Source: Lentisphaerota bacterium
GTDB taxonomy: Bacteria > Verrucomicrobiota > Lentisphaeria > Victivallales > Victivallaceae
DNA: 35,998 nucleotides
Assembly: GCA_015061695.1 (NCBI GenBank)
Contig: SUWA01000020.1
Coordinates: 1 to 35,998 of the forward strand
Reading direction: 5' to 3'
Below are positions 9,801 to 17,423 of this stretch, piece by piece. Numbering within the stretch: the stretch's first letter is position 1; the number at the start of each line of letters is the position of its first letter. A program made the translations under genes and the position numbers. A model generated the notes under the pieces. That model saw nothing but the letters and a program-made list of their open reading frames with translations, was not told the DNA's origin and ran no database searches.

Positions 9801-11110
9801 CTGATCTTTTTGCCGTTCAGATAAAGATCCCACGCATCGTCGGCGCTCAACTGGAAAAACGCTTTGGTCAGTTGCGCCGGGTCGTTGATGCGGAACGTTC
9901 TCCGGTAAACCGCCACCGTGGGAGTGTTGCCATTTTCATCCGGCAGTGGCCAGAGGTAGCGGCCGCTCCAACGGCGTTCTTTGAGGAATTTGCGCGGACC
10001 GCTGCCGGCGACTTCCAGCTCCAGCAAGCCGAATTCATCAGCATCTTCCGCCAGAGTAAAGTCCAGCCGGAGCTGTTCAGTAAAAACTTCGTCAAATGCG
10101 GTGTATTCACCGGCCTGATCTTGCCGGGCAAGTTTTACCCAGCGGCCGTTGCGATTGCGGTAAGATACCTGATACGACTTCGGAGCCAGTGCCGGGTGCG
10201 GCAAAAGTTTGACTCCGCGCACTTTGACCGCCGACGGCCAGTAAATTTCCAGAAAACGGTCAGATTTTTGAGTAGCTTTATCGCTGCGGTACCAGGTGGC
10301 AGTTTGTTGGTCGTAAAGCATTTCCACAGCTTTGCTGCGGTCGGGTTTATGCTGCGAGCCCGGCAGGATCACCGCCTGATATTCTTCGGTACAAATATTA
10401 TCTTTCAGCGGTTTGAACGTTATATTATCGGGTATTTCCAGCGATATGATCCGGCTTTTCTGCGTTTTTCCGGTCGCATTTTTCCGGTCAGTCTGGTCTG
10501 AAATAACGATTTGCTCCACAGCGCTTTGCCCGGCGCTGGGGCTCCAGACGTTGCCGCCGATCCAGGCCGGATCGCTCCAGGCCAATGATTTGACAGTACG
10601 CTGACGGCTGGCAACTTTTATATTGTCCACATAAAGCTCGATCACATCGTTGTCCCACACTGCTTCAAGGGTATGGACGGCATTTTTTTTCCAGAAAGCA
10701 GCGCTGACACCGGCTGTATCCAGATCATGCGGCAGTTTGCCCATGGCAAAAACCAGATCGCCGTTGGCATCTTTGCGCAGAAAAATCACATCTTTGCCGC
10801 CTCTTTTGCGGGCGTAAAAGAAATATTTGCTGCTTGAGTCATTGCCCGACCAGTCCAGACTGCGGAGCTTGAGCCGGATAGTGCCGGCATTGGAGTTCAG
10901 TACCGGAGCAGTTTTAAGTTCGAGCCGGCTGGTATTGGAAATAATGAATCCTGAATTATTATAAAATGCTTTATTGCCCACGGCCGAAAGTTTGATGTTG
11001 CCGGTATTTTGCAGCGAACCGGTCAGATCGGCGCGCAGCTCCGAAGCCTGCAGCAGAGTTCCCGCCGCAGCCAGCCAGGTGCAGATCAGACAAAAAAATT
11101 TCACTTTCAT
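6857..11110 (-). CDS. Giant secreted multidomain GH42-like glycoside hydrolase (1417 aa)
   Basis: Domain order by eye: signal peptide (1-22); LamG-like domain (about 25-210); an F5/8 type C-like discoidin domain (about 240-370, with EIYWPSAVKVRGVKLLPHP); a beta-sandwich like the N-terminal domain of rhamnosidases (about 380-510, with DDAWDLYLNGKKI); linker domains; a TIM barrel (about 710-1090); and a C-terminal GATase-like trimerisation region plus a beta domain. The barrel resembles GH42: an FSPAAQAKFREFLRKRY helix, GGETMHYG near 834 (candidate acid/base Glu) and FVEEFDVRT near 1025 (candidate nucleophile Glu). GH42 enzymes are mostly beta-galactosidases; the actual substrate is not known. 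AAGGAG precedes the ATG. It lies 18 bp after a GntR gene and overlaps the small LamG gene, forming a three-gene operon. Confidence 0.87.
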   Translation of the reverse strand: MKVKFFCLICTWLAAAGTLLQASELRADLTGSLQNTGNIKLSAVGNKAFYNNSGFIISNTSRLELKTAPVLNSNAGTIRLKLRSLDWSGNDSSSKYFFYARKRGGKDVIFLRKDANGDLVFAMGKLPHDLDTAGVSAAFWKKNAVHTLEAVWDNDVIELYVDNIKVASRQRTVKSLAWSDPAWIGGNVWSPSAGQSAVEQIVISDQTDRKNATGKTQKSRIISLEIPDNITFKPLKDNICTEEYQAVILPGSQHKPDRSKAVEMLYDQQTATWYRSDKATQKSDRFLEIYWPSAVKVRGVKLLPHPALAPKSYQVSYRNRNGRWVKLARQDQAGEYTAFDEVFTEQLRLDFTLAEDADEFGLLELEVAGSGPRKFLKERRWSGRYLWPLPDENGNTPTVAVYRRTFRINDPAQLTKAFFQLSADDAWDLYLNGKKISTGGFAVTCFDFKDQLLPGENTIVVRAENYGGPAGFLSELQLFYRNGAMEILPSDSSWQYSTTLNGNYFMPNDQQNVWQASSVSPSLKDYAAKVRFNSGIDNQTAGAFTARAENLPAELRPGDRLRFKLHLTAGRKISGQYGFRIILGEKALLDYCDFTLISSDIMPEKPTSLWQTGQSEVMEVDLFIPQWAPHGDQPLRIRALSDDGELPVKLAGDPQIKIRRFEQDPPPKTRPVQSRIIRLGNQTRVQFGNEILPPVILGLNGHYTTYRMLGSVGKLQPGLLRYKPGVWKLYSNDGNDDRYFAELLPGIDQAMRQTIRFFPDAKIIVPLDCRINYSRSKPDQSIIMSDGQKLMFSFSSQEWRDLMKKNGSRLIRHMLNSDYAGNIAGFVLVLGAGGETMHYGYAANRGNVRREELVFGDFSPAAQAKFREFLRKRYNNDVNQLRAAWRRSDVTFENAAADPDELRKLEDECFRNPANSTMSMDYWEFHSDAVADACNELAEAFKKASGYKALIADWGFYSFAVYPHNTASTRGGLHQIGGMSLDKVLACPYVDIVAAIQGYGGVRENTLLHTAMPAASLRENNKLFVEEFDVRTYFVDFNKIADHHTVRASETCNVMKRDFGELLVRGDSGWFCGFDGYTGRESMHWFGTEELYTLINRMNQIGRVLNKSAISGAAEVAVFVNNRDIAALDMLTAADLFHNTQTVSAYGKYKGRPAYGFKNTAIPYDLYLLHDFDKAMQKPYKLLVMLNAFYLSSADRKHIQNTLAKSGKTVLWLYAPGFVDRQHGSNVEFVSELTGFKLTCEHRFLRDPALNVTADNWTAHQVAAEKNAYAPTDLLLGPVFRIDDPEATVIGRYTHDRTPALGVKKVQNMTSIFCAVPRLTPELFRDAARLAGVHIYSNAAVSLNANKHVISIHAPLGMDDVITLPASTTVLDLFTGEITARNTTCVPLKLAPGSNVLWYIGSDSEVQHIQQELKKGK

Positions 11111-11128
11111 GCTCTTGCTCCTTGATTA

Positions 11129-12172
11129 TTACAATAATTTTCTGGTTTTGCGGAATTGGATGCGGTACTTTACCACGCAATGCTGTTTGAGGCCGCAGGG
11201 CGGTGCATCGGGGTGCGAAGCGGAATATTTGAGCAATTTCCAGAGTTTTTCCGCCAGCTGCCGGTAACATGAATCACTGTAAAAGCCCGCGTTGCAGGCC
11301 GAAGCCGGCTGAACCGTCTGTTGAGTCCCCCAGAAAAAGAGCCGCCGGGCCAGTTTTTCCATGCCGTGCAGCTGTAATTCTTCGGTCAGCAGCCGGTATT
11401 GATCGGTACCGAACACCACTACTGCATCGGGCTGCTGTTTGAGCTGCTGCAGAAACTCCACATAGGCTTTGACATCGCCATATTTTTCGACCGGAAAAGC
11501 ATCCAGCTGGCGGTTGTAAAGCGAGTAAGAGCGTTTGGCCCGGATAAAATCTTCGGCGATCATACTGGTGTTATCGGCCCGGTCGGAGTTGGCGGAAGAA
11601 AAGAACCCGATTTTTCTGGCGCCGCGGATCAGGAGTTCGCCGATGATATTATCGAATATTTCCAAATGGTTCCAATCCACCCAGTTGACCGGAATATCCG
11701 GCGGCAGACGGTTGGCTGTTACCACCGGCATCTGACACTTTTGGAGTTCCGGCAGAAAAACAGTGCGGAAGCTGCTGTAGGCAAATACTCCCACATCGTA
11801 CCGGCTGCAGCCCAGCTCCTGAAAAGAGATCGTGCGATCTTTATTCAGAATCACCGGCACATACTCATATTTTTCTTTTTCTGCCAGCTGGCGCAGCCGC
11901 TGCAGCAGAGCATCATCGGCAAAAGGTTCGCTGTTGGTAAAAATAAAACAGCGGTGAACGGCACCCTGCACCCTGCTGGCCACGCTGCCCCGCGGCGAGG
12001 TGGAGATCACTTTCCGCTGTTTGAGCAGTTGAAAAGCCTTATGCACCGTGCGGCTGGAAACCTGATACTCCGCCATGACCTGTCGTTGAGCAGGCAAGCG
12101 TTTGGGGCCGTTGTTGCGACTCAACAACGCTTCCAGATCGGCGGCTATTTTCCGATATTTTTCTGTAGACAT
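11129..12172 (-). CDS. GntR-type regulator with LacI-like sensor domain (347 aa)
   Basis: Residues 1-70 form a winged helix of the GntR type: LPAQRQVMAEYQVSSRTVHK is the recognition unit and KVISTSPRGSV the wing. Residues 75-347 resemble the periplasmic-binding-protein-like sensor found in LacI regulators, so this belongs to the GntR subgroup with a sugar-binding effector domain (AraR-like architecture). It is the first gene of an operon with the GH42-like enzyme 18 bp downstream and the LamG protein, so it probably represses its own transcript until a sugar product appears. No clear ribosome binding site is seen at the ATG. The ligand is not predictable from sequence alone. Confidence 0.87.
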   Translation of the reverse strand: MSTEKYRKIAADLEALLSRNNGPKRLPAQRQVMAEYQVSSRTVHKAFQLLKQRKVISTSPRGSVASRVQGAVHRCFIFTNSEPFADDALLQRLRQLAEKEKYEYVPVILNKDRTISFQELGCSRYDVGVFAYSSFRTVFLPELQKCQMPVVTANRLPPDIPVNWVDWNHLEIFDNIIGELLIRGARKIGFFSSANSDRADNTSMIAEDFIRAKRSYSLYNRQLDAFPVEKYGDVKAYVEFLQQLKQQPDAVVVFGTDQYRLLTEELQLHGMEKLARRLFFWGTQQTVQPASACNAGFYSDSCYRQLAEKLWKLLKYSASHPDAPPCGLKQHCVVKYRIQFRKTRKLL

Positions 12173-12248
12173 GATCGGCTCGATATATTTTGTTTCAGCT
12201 GGGTTTTTATACGGCTTTTCAAAGGTATTTTATCAGCAAATATAATGG

Positions 12249-12277
12249 AAAAAGCCCCTCCGGTCAAGGGGCTTTTT
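12249..12277. terminator. Bidirectional Rho-independent terminator
   Basis: AAAAAGCCCC (12249-12258) and GGGGCTTTTT (12268-12277) form a perfect 10-bp stem with a 9-nt loop and flanking A/T tracts. It ends the minus-strand gene whose stop is at 12331 and separates it from the GntR operon. Confidence 0.92.
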
Positions 12278-12330
12278 CAGCATTTTCTCCGGAATGACCT
12301 TAATCATACTGTAAGGCACAGACAAAAATA

Positions 12331-14340
12331 TCAGCCCTGGGCAAAACTGGAAAATCCGGTGGTGTTGATTTCCGTGCGCGTACCGCGTACTGTGATCGAA
12401 GGCAGCTGCGGGCGGAACATTTCTTCGGCGATTGCCGGCGCCAGTTTGCTGTAGACTTCTGCTCCTTTGCGCGAGAGCAGCGGCCGATTGAGTTTCCGCA
12501 GGGCAAAGGTCGTGGCGATCCACGAGTTCGTCCAGCCGGTTTCCACGCACCACGGACCCCAGCCGGAGTCGGAGGCACTGCTGAAAAATTCCCAGAGCTG
12601 GTAGTCAAAACCGTGCAGCCATGCGCCGTGCAGATAGGGCTGTTCCTGCGAGTCGGCCTGTACGCGGCAGAAGAAATCGGCCATCTTGTCGCAGGCGGCT
12701 TTATAGCGTTCGTTGCCGGTGGCCATATAGGCTTCGTGCATACCGGCAAAAGCATAGTTGAGGCTGTAGAGCAAGTCGCAGGCCGGGTCGCCGTTGAACT
12801 GGATGAGCGTACACTCTGCCACACCGTAATCGGCGTTGCTTTCGGGGGCCGGATAGTGGCCGAGTTCGCGCTTGCCCATAACTTCCGGCACGATACCGTA
12901 TTCATTCATCCGGTCAATAAAGTAAGTGGCGGCGCGGTCGAGCCATTCGCGGTGTTCGGGGGTATCTTCCACTTCCACGAGCATGGCGTAGGGCAAAAGC
13001 ACCCGCGCCCAGTCGCCGGTGGCACCGTTCTGCCAGTAGAAATCCGGGAAGAGTTTGTTGGCTTCTTCCAGCGCAGCTACGGCTGAATCACGGAAGCGCT
13101 TATCGCCGGAAAGCGCGTAAAGTTCCAGATTGAACGCCCAGTGCCAGGCCTGATAGTGCGGGTGGCATTTGGGGTAATTCTTTTTAGCGTAATGCTGCCA
13201 GGTGCGGTTGGGCAGATACTCGTAGGCTTCCAGATAGCCCTGGAAGCTTTCCGGCTGGAGCAGCGAGGGTTCGCGCAAGCCGTTCGGGCCGGTGGTGCGC
13301 AGCAGCGAGTAGCCCATTTCCAACACCTGCCGGGCGTGTTTGGGATCGTCGAGCAGATCTTCGCTCAAAACAGCTCCCAGCGCGGCGCGGGAGTTGTCGT
13401 CGCCGTAAATACTGCGGCTTTCGGCATCAAAAAAGATCGAGCCGTAGGTTTGGCTGGCCGGGCAGACATCGCGCACTTTGGAAGTATCAAACAAGGTGCG
13501 GATCAACCCTTCGGCCATATCGCGGCCGGCGGGTTCGTTGTGCAGTGCATAATCCAGCGCTCCCACGGCGGAACACTCGCCGAGGCAGTCGCCGCGCAGC
13601 GCGGGCATGATGCTCTGACGGCCGGTAACATCGACCAGCGAGCTGTAACCTTCAAAAACCCCGGTTATGCCGTGAGCATTATAGACCATTTCGCGGTAAA
13701 ACCACTCGGCATTTTTATTGAAAGCCTGTTCTTCGGCATCGGCGGGCATGGTTTCCCCGGCCTGATATGCCGGACGCACCGTCTGCTGGTATTCGATCTT
13801 GACCGGAGTTCCGCCGGCCAGCCAGCTTATGAGGCTGCCCATCAGATTCTGCCAGTCGCAGCAGGGCGCAAAACGGCTGGTAATAAAGCTCGAAAGCGGC
13901 GTGGTGCTGATCAAAATATTGCTGCATTGGGGGTGTTCAAACAAGATCGGCTGTTGTTGGGCGTCCTGCAAGCCGAAACAGGCATCGCGGTACCCGGCCA
14001 CCCGGGCGGCTGCCAGATGCGCTTTGACCGGAGTGGATATTTCGCGCAAAGCAAAGTTGTGCTGGGCAAGAATTCTGCCGACGGGCAGTTCAGCGCCGAA
14101 AAAGTCCGAAGCCACCACACTGCGGGCTTTGAAACTGTCCGCATAAATGGTTTTGCCCATTTCCACGCCATCCACGCTGGCGGGACACTCCAGAACGAGC
14201 CGGGCCTGACCCTGATATGCTTGTTCCAACAAGGTTTGATCAATGGCGGAACAGTTCATAAAAGTTACATTTTCCGGCAAGAATTTTACAATATCGTTCT
14301 TGGCCCGGGGGCGGAACATTTGCAGATAATACCCGTTCAT
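12331..14340 (-). CDS. Cytoplasmic alpha/alpha-toroid protein, putative glycoside hydrolase (669 aa)
   Basis: No signal peptide. Residues 1-190 look like a Rossmann/GATase-like or beta domain. From about 220 onward the protein is a succession of paired amphipathic helices rich in Trp and Tyr (for example HYQAWHWAFNLELYAL, GATGDWARVLLPYAML, SDSGWGPWCVETGWTNSW), the pattern of six-hairpin (alpha/alpha)6 barrels used by many glycosidases, lyases and epimerases acting on oligosaccharides. The specific family is not recognised. GGAG precedes the ATG. It diverges from the heparinase-like lyase at 14573, so the two likely share control and degrade the same imported oligosaccharide. Confidence 0.75.
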   Translation of the reverse strand: MNGYYLQMFRPRAKNDIVKFLPENVTFMNCSAIDQTLLEQAYQGQARLVLECPASVDGVEMGKTIYADSFKARSVVASDFFGAELPVGRILAQHNFALREISTPVKAHLAAARVAGYRDACFGLQDAQQQPILFEHPQCSNILISTTPLSSFITSRFAPCCDWQNLMGSLISWLAGGTPVKIEYQQTVRPAYQAGETMPADAEEQAFNKNAEWFYREMVYNAHGITGVFEGYSSLVDVTGRQSIMPALRGDCLGECSAVGALDYALHNEPAGRDMAEGLIRTLFDTSKVRDVCPASQTYGSIFFDAESRSIYGDDNSRAALGAVLSEDLLDDPKHARQVLEMGYSLLRTTGPNGLREPSLLQPESFQGYLEAYEYLPNRTWQHYAKKNYPKCHPHYQAWHWAFNLELYALSGDKRFRDSAVAALEEANKLFPDFYWQNGATGDWARVLLPYAMLVEVEDTPEHREWLDRAATYFIDRMNEYGIVPEVMGKRELGHYPAPESNADYGVAECTLIQFNGDPACDLLYSLNYAFAGMHEAYMATGNERYKAACDKMADFFCRVQADSQEQPYLHGAWLHGFDYQLWEFFSSASDSGWGPWCVETGWTNSWIATTFALRKLNRPLLSRKGAEVYSKLAPAIAEEMFRPQLPSITVRGTRTEINTTGFSSFAQG

Positions 14341-14391
14341 ATTCGACTCTCCAAATTATTTATTGAAAATAGTATTTCAAGTTTTGTTTTT

Positions 14392-14419
14392 AAGATAGCT
14401 TTTTTTTTATTGTTTGCAA
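14392..14419 (-). promoter_or_regulatory. Promoter TTGCAA-16-TATCTT of the alpha/alpha-toroid gene
   Basis: Reading leftward: TTGCAA (14414-14419), a 16-bp A-rich spacer and TATCTT (14392-14397), about 50 bp before the ATG. The same box pair occurs at 16315 and 26498 and, nearly, at 35551. Confidence 0.55.
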
Positions 14420-14512
14420 ATGCGGTGTATCAGGAAATGGCGGCAAAAAGCAATGTTTTTAAAAATGTATTGTAAGGCACTGATTTTTTGTCCACGCTTC
14501 CCCCTCCTGGGA

Positions 14513-14541
14513 CTGGCAAAAAACTCAAACCGTGTTATTGT
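14513..14541 (+). promoter_or_regulatory. Candidate promoter of the heparinase-like lyase gene
   Basis: CTGGCA (14513-14518), a 17-bp spacer and TATTGT (14536-14541) lie 31 bp before the ATG. The match is moderate; the context GTGTTATTGT resembles that of the stronger promoters at 16338 and 26521. Confidence 0.4.
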
Positions 14542-14572
14542 ACTGCCAAACCACACTATTCAAGGAGTTAAA

Positions 14573-16279
14573 ATGAGTTGTCAAGTCAGATCTTTTGAAC
14601 CGCTTTTATCTGCTGAATTGCTTTGGAAACACAATTTCTTTGAACTTTATCCGTTCGATGGCGGCGGCTCCTTTGTCAACCGGGCGATCATGGGCAGCAC
14701 AAATGATGCTGAAATCTCCCGGCAGATACTCCGATCCGGGGCGCTGGATGAGTTCGGATCGCCGGAAGAGATCGATTTTTGCCGCTATGAATTCTGGCAG
14801 ACGATCGAAAAATCCTGCTGGATCAACCGGTTGTACTTTATTGTACCGCTGGCACGCACCGCCGCGCTTAACGGCGATAAAAGTACGGCTGAACTCGTGC
14901 GCCGGATCATTTTGCGTTTTTACCGGCTTTATCCGCCGCCGCCGGATAAAATGGCGGTGCGCAAACTCAACTACGATATTGAATACTCACGCGACCACGA
15001 ATACAATACTTCCGGGCCGGACTTCAATGGCCCGGCGCCGTATCAGTGGTTCGATTTTCAGCCGGCCAGCCGGATCTTGCATATATTGTATGCTGTGTGG
15101 TTTCTTAAAGATATGGATGTTTTTTCGGATGAGGATCATCTGCTGCTTGACCGTTTGATCGCCGATCACGCCCGGGTCATTGCCGAAAGTTATGAAATCG
15201 GCGATCCGGCGCTGCCGGGCAATCACGAAGCGCTCCGGGCGCTGGCAATGTTTATGGCCGGAGCGGTACTGTATGAACACCCGCAATCAGCAGGCTGGCG
15301 CAGCGAGGGATACCGGCTCTGTCAGGAGCATATCATGGGGGATTTTCTACCGGACGGCATGTGTACGGATTTGAGTCCTTCGTATCACTTTTTTATGACC
15401 TGGATCACGCGCGACGCGGTCTTGCTGGCTCAACGCTGCGGTATGCCGATCGCTCCTGAAGTCAATGCACGTTTTGCCCGGGCGTGCAGTATCTGCCGCT
15501 GGTTTCAGCTGCCTGACGGCATGACTCCGGTCATCAGCGACGGATATCCGCTGGATATGAGCGTGTTTTACCCGACACTGCCGCAGTTTGAGGACAACGG
15601 AATCGATTCCGACCGGATTTTTTTGCCCGACAGCTGCATGGCAATAATGAGTTCCAATGGGACTTATGCGCTGTTGGATGGTTCGCCGCTTTGGGAAAAG
15701 TTTGCCCACTACCATTGCGGCAAACAGGGTTTGACGCTCTGGTTCAAGGGTAGATCCTTTATTGAAGAGGGCGGCTGCTGTAATTACGATGAAAAACTTT
15801 TTGTGGACTTTTTCAAAACCGCCCGCGCCCATGCATCGTTGATCGTCGATGGGCAGGGCGATGGCGAACTGGAGGGCCGTTACTGCTGGAATCAGGCGGC
15901 GGAATGTAAAATGCACGGTTGGGTGGGCAACGTGATCTGCTCGACCGAAACTTCCAGCGTCTGGGGCGACCTTGTCTGGCAGCGCGAACTGCAGACAGAT
16001 ACTCTTGAAGCATTGGTTACTGACCGCATCCAACGCTCCGGCGGCCGGGGCTGGCAGCTGATCTTTCCGCTGGCACCGGAAGTAAAGGTAACTTTTACGG
16101 AGGGCGCAAACAGTTTCCTGCTGGAAAATCAGGGCGTAAAGGTGCTGTTGCGATCCGATCTTGCGGGGCGTATGGTCGATTCTTATAATGTAAGGAATTT
16201 TGAGATCAAGTCTTGCCGGGCACTGGAATTTGCCGGAAAAGGCGATCAAACGGTCAGATTTGCGTTCAAAGTACAATAA
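14573..16279 (+). CDS. Heparinase II/III-like polysaccharide or oligosaccharide lyase (568 aa)
   Basis: The N-terminal 320 residues form an alpha/alpha toroid with GNHEALRALAMF near 215 (candidate catalytic Asn-His) and LSPSYHFFM near 267 (candidate Tyr-His). From about 345 a beta-sheet domain begins, with YHCGKQGLTLWFKGRSFIEEGG typical of the Heparinase II/III C-terminal domain, where a second His sits. Enzymes of this fold cleave uronic-acid-containing glycans by beta-elimination. No signal peptide, so it probably works on imported oligosaccharides, like exolytic oligo-lyases. AAGGAG at 14562-14567, 5 bp before the ATG, fixes the start; the longer open frame from 14414 is rejected. A GntR regulator and an oxidoreductase follow. 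The substrate (glycosaminoglycan, alginate or other) is undecided. Confidence 0.85.
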   Translation: MSCQVRSFEPLLSAELLWKHNFFELYPFDGGGSFVNRAIMGSTNDAEISRQILRSGALDEFGSPEEIDFCRYEFWQTIEKSCWINRLYFIVPLARTAALNGDKSTAELVRRIILRFYRLYPPPPDKMAVRKLNYDIEYSRDHEYNTSGPDFNGPAPYQWFDFQPASRILHILYAVWFLKDMDVFSDEDHLLLDRLIADHARVIAESYEIGDPALPGNHEALRALAMFMAGAVLYEHPQSAGWRSEGYRLCQEHIMGDFLPDGMCTDLSPSYHFFMTWITRDAVLLAQRCGMPIAPEVNARFARACSICRWFQLPDGMTPVISDGYPLDMSVFYPTLPQFEDNGIDSDRIFLPDSCMAIMSSNGTYALLDGSPLWEKFAHYHCGKQGLTLWFKGRSFIEEGGCCNYDEKLFVDFFKTARAHASLIVDGQGDGELEGRYCWNQAAECKMHGWVGNVICSTETSSVWGDLVWQRELQTDTLEALVTDRIQRSGGRGWQLIFPLAPEVKVTFTEGANSFLLENQGVKVLLRSDLAGRMVDSYNVRNFEIKSCRALEFAGKGDQTVRFAFKVQ

Positions 16280-16314
16280 TTTGCGGATTTTTTACAGAAA
16301 AGTGCGGTTTTTAT

Positions 16315-16343
16315 TTGCAAAAGTTGTCTAGGCATGTTATCTT
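16315..16343 (+). promoter_or_regulatory. Promoter TTGCAA-17-TATCTT of the GntR/oxidoreductase unit
   Basis: TTGCAA (16315-16320), a 17-bp spacer and TATCTT (16338-16343). The spacer shares TTGTC, GG and GTTATCTT with the promoter at 26498, and both are preceded by GCGGTTT and ATTTGCAA. It lies 44 bp before the GntR start. Confidence 0.6.
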
Positions 16344-16386
16344 TAAAACCAGAAGCCTGAACAACCCTTGGAGCTATTGTAACTTT

Positions 16387-17367
16387 ATGGCTATGCAGGA
16401 TACCCGCTATCGCAAGATAACTTTTGAGCTGGAAAACCGGATCCGGTCCGGTATTTACCAGCCCGGCTCGGCTTTGCCGCCGCGGGTGGAGCTGATGGCT
16501 GAATTTTCGGTGGCCCGCGCCACCATTGACCGCTGCATCGGCGAATTGCGCCGCCGCAATCTGGTGGTTTCCCGGCATGGATCGGGGACTTTTGTCAAAG
16601 ATGAACTGCATCACCCCTATCGCGTGGCGGTGGTCAATCCGCACTACATAAAATACCGTTTTCCGGATTCCTGGGAAGTAAAACCGGTGCGTCAGAGTAT
16701 GCTGCAGCGCAAATCCGACTGGTCACTGCTGCTGGATTTTGATGGTGTGATCTGGGTTCAGCCGGATCAGGAGATGTTTCCGGTGATCGAATTTCTGCAC
16801 GATCAGGTTCCGCAGGTTATCACCAACCGCACGCTGCCGGGCGAAGTGTGTGTGTCCACCGATCACCGCGGTGCTTATTACCGTATTACCCGCGAGCGGC
16901 TGGATCGCCTGCCGGAAAGCAGTGTGTTTTTGCTGCAGAGCAGTTCTGTTGCGGCGCCGTCAAGTTACCGTGAGGCCGGTTTTATCGACGCCTGCCGCAC
17001 GGCCAAGCGTTTTTACGAAATAGTACACATGCCCGAAGAGTTCGAGCCGAAAATCGCTGCTTTGGAAAAATTGCCGCTCAAATCCGGCGAACCGCTGCTG
17101 CTGGTTTCCACTACCATAGCCAATACCGGTGCGGTAATGTGTTTTGCCCGTCAGCACGATCTGAAGTGGGGCAAAGATATTTTTTACAGCGATTTTGACA
17201 ACGATCTGCCCGAACATGTATGGGGCGTAAAAGTTACAAGTTATATACAGGATTACACCGTTTTGTTCGACGGCGCGGTGGCCGAGTTGGAGAGTTTGCT
17301 GGAAGGCAAGCTCGGCGGCGAGCGCCACACCCTGATCGAACCCAGACGGTGCAATGGCAATACATAA
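16387..17367 (+). CDS. GntR-type transcriptional regulator with divergent sensor domain (326 aa)
   Basis: Residues 3-72 are a GntR winged helix: YRKITFELENRIRSGIYQPG, then PPRVELMAEFSVARATIDRC as recognition unit, and RNLVVSRHGSGTFV as wing, a textbook match. The rest is a putative ligand-binding domain that only loosely resembles the LacI-type sensor. The start at 16387 (a second ATG at 16393) gives the expected HTH N-terminus; the frame open from 16213 overlaps the lyase gene and is not used. No strong ribosome binding site is seen. It has its own promoter and is followed 56 bp downstream by the oxidoreductase. It probably controls the lyase, the toroid protein and the oxidoreductase. Confidence 0.86.
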   Translation: MAMQDTRYRKITFELENRIRSGIYQPGSALPPRVELMAEFSVARATIDRCIGELRRRNLVVSRHGSGTFVKDELHHPYRVAVVNPHYIKYRFPDSWEVKPVRQSMLQRKSDWSLLLDFDGVIWVQPDQEMFPVIEFLHDQVPQVITNRTLPGEVCVSTDHRGAYYRITRERLDRLPESSVFLLQSSSVAAPSSYREAGFIDACRTAKRFYEIVHMPEEFEPKIAALEKLPLKSGEPLLLVSTTIANTGAVMCFARQHDLKWGKDIFYSDFDNDLPEHVWGVKVTSYIQDYTVLFDGAVAELESLLEGKLGGERHTLIEPRRCNGNT

Positions 17368-17423
17368 ACATAAAAAAACAACCCAAAACCCCCAAGTTTC
17401 AAAAAATTTTAAGGAGAAGCAAA

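Noticed and set aside
14414-14572. Possible N-terminal extension of the heparinase-like lyase.
   Set aside because: AAGGAG just before the ATG at 14573 and a promoter inside the extension indicate the shorter form.
17220-17423. Possible N-terminal extension of the oxidoreductase.
   Set aside because: It overlaps the GntR gene, while the ATG at 17424 has AAGGAG and starts directly at the Rossmann fold.
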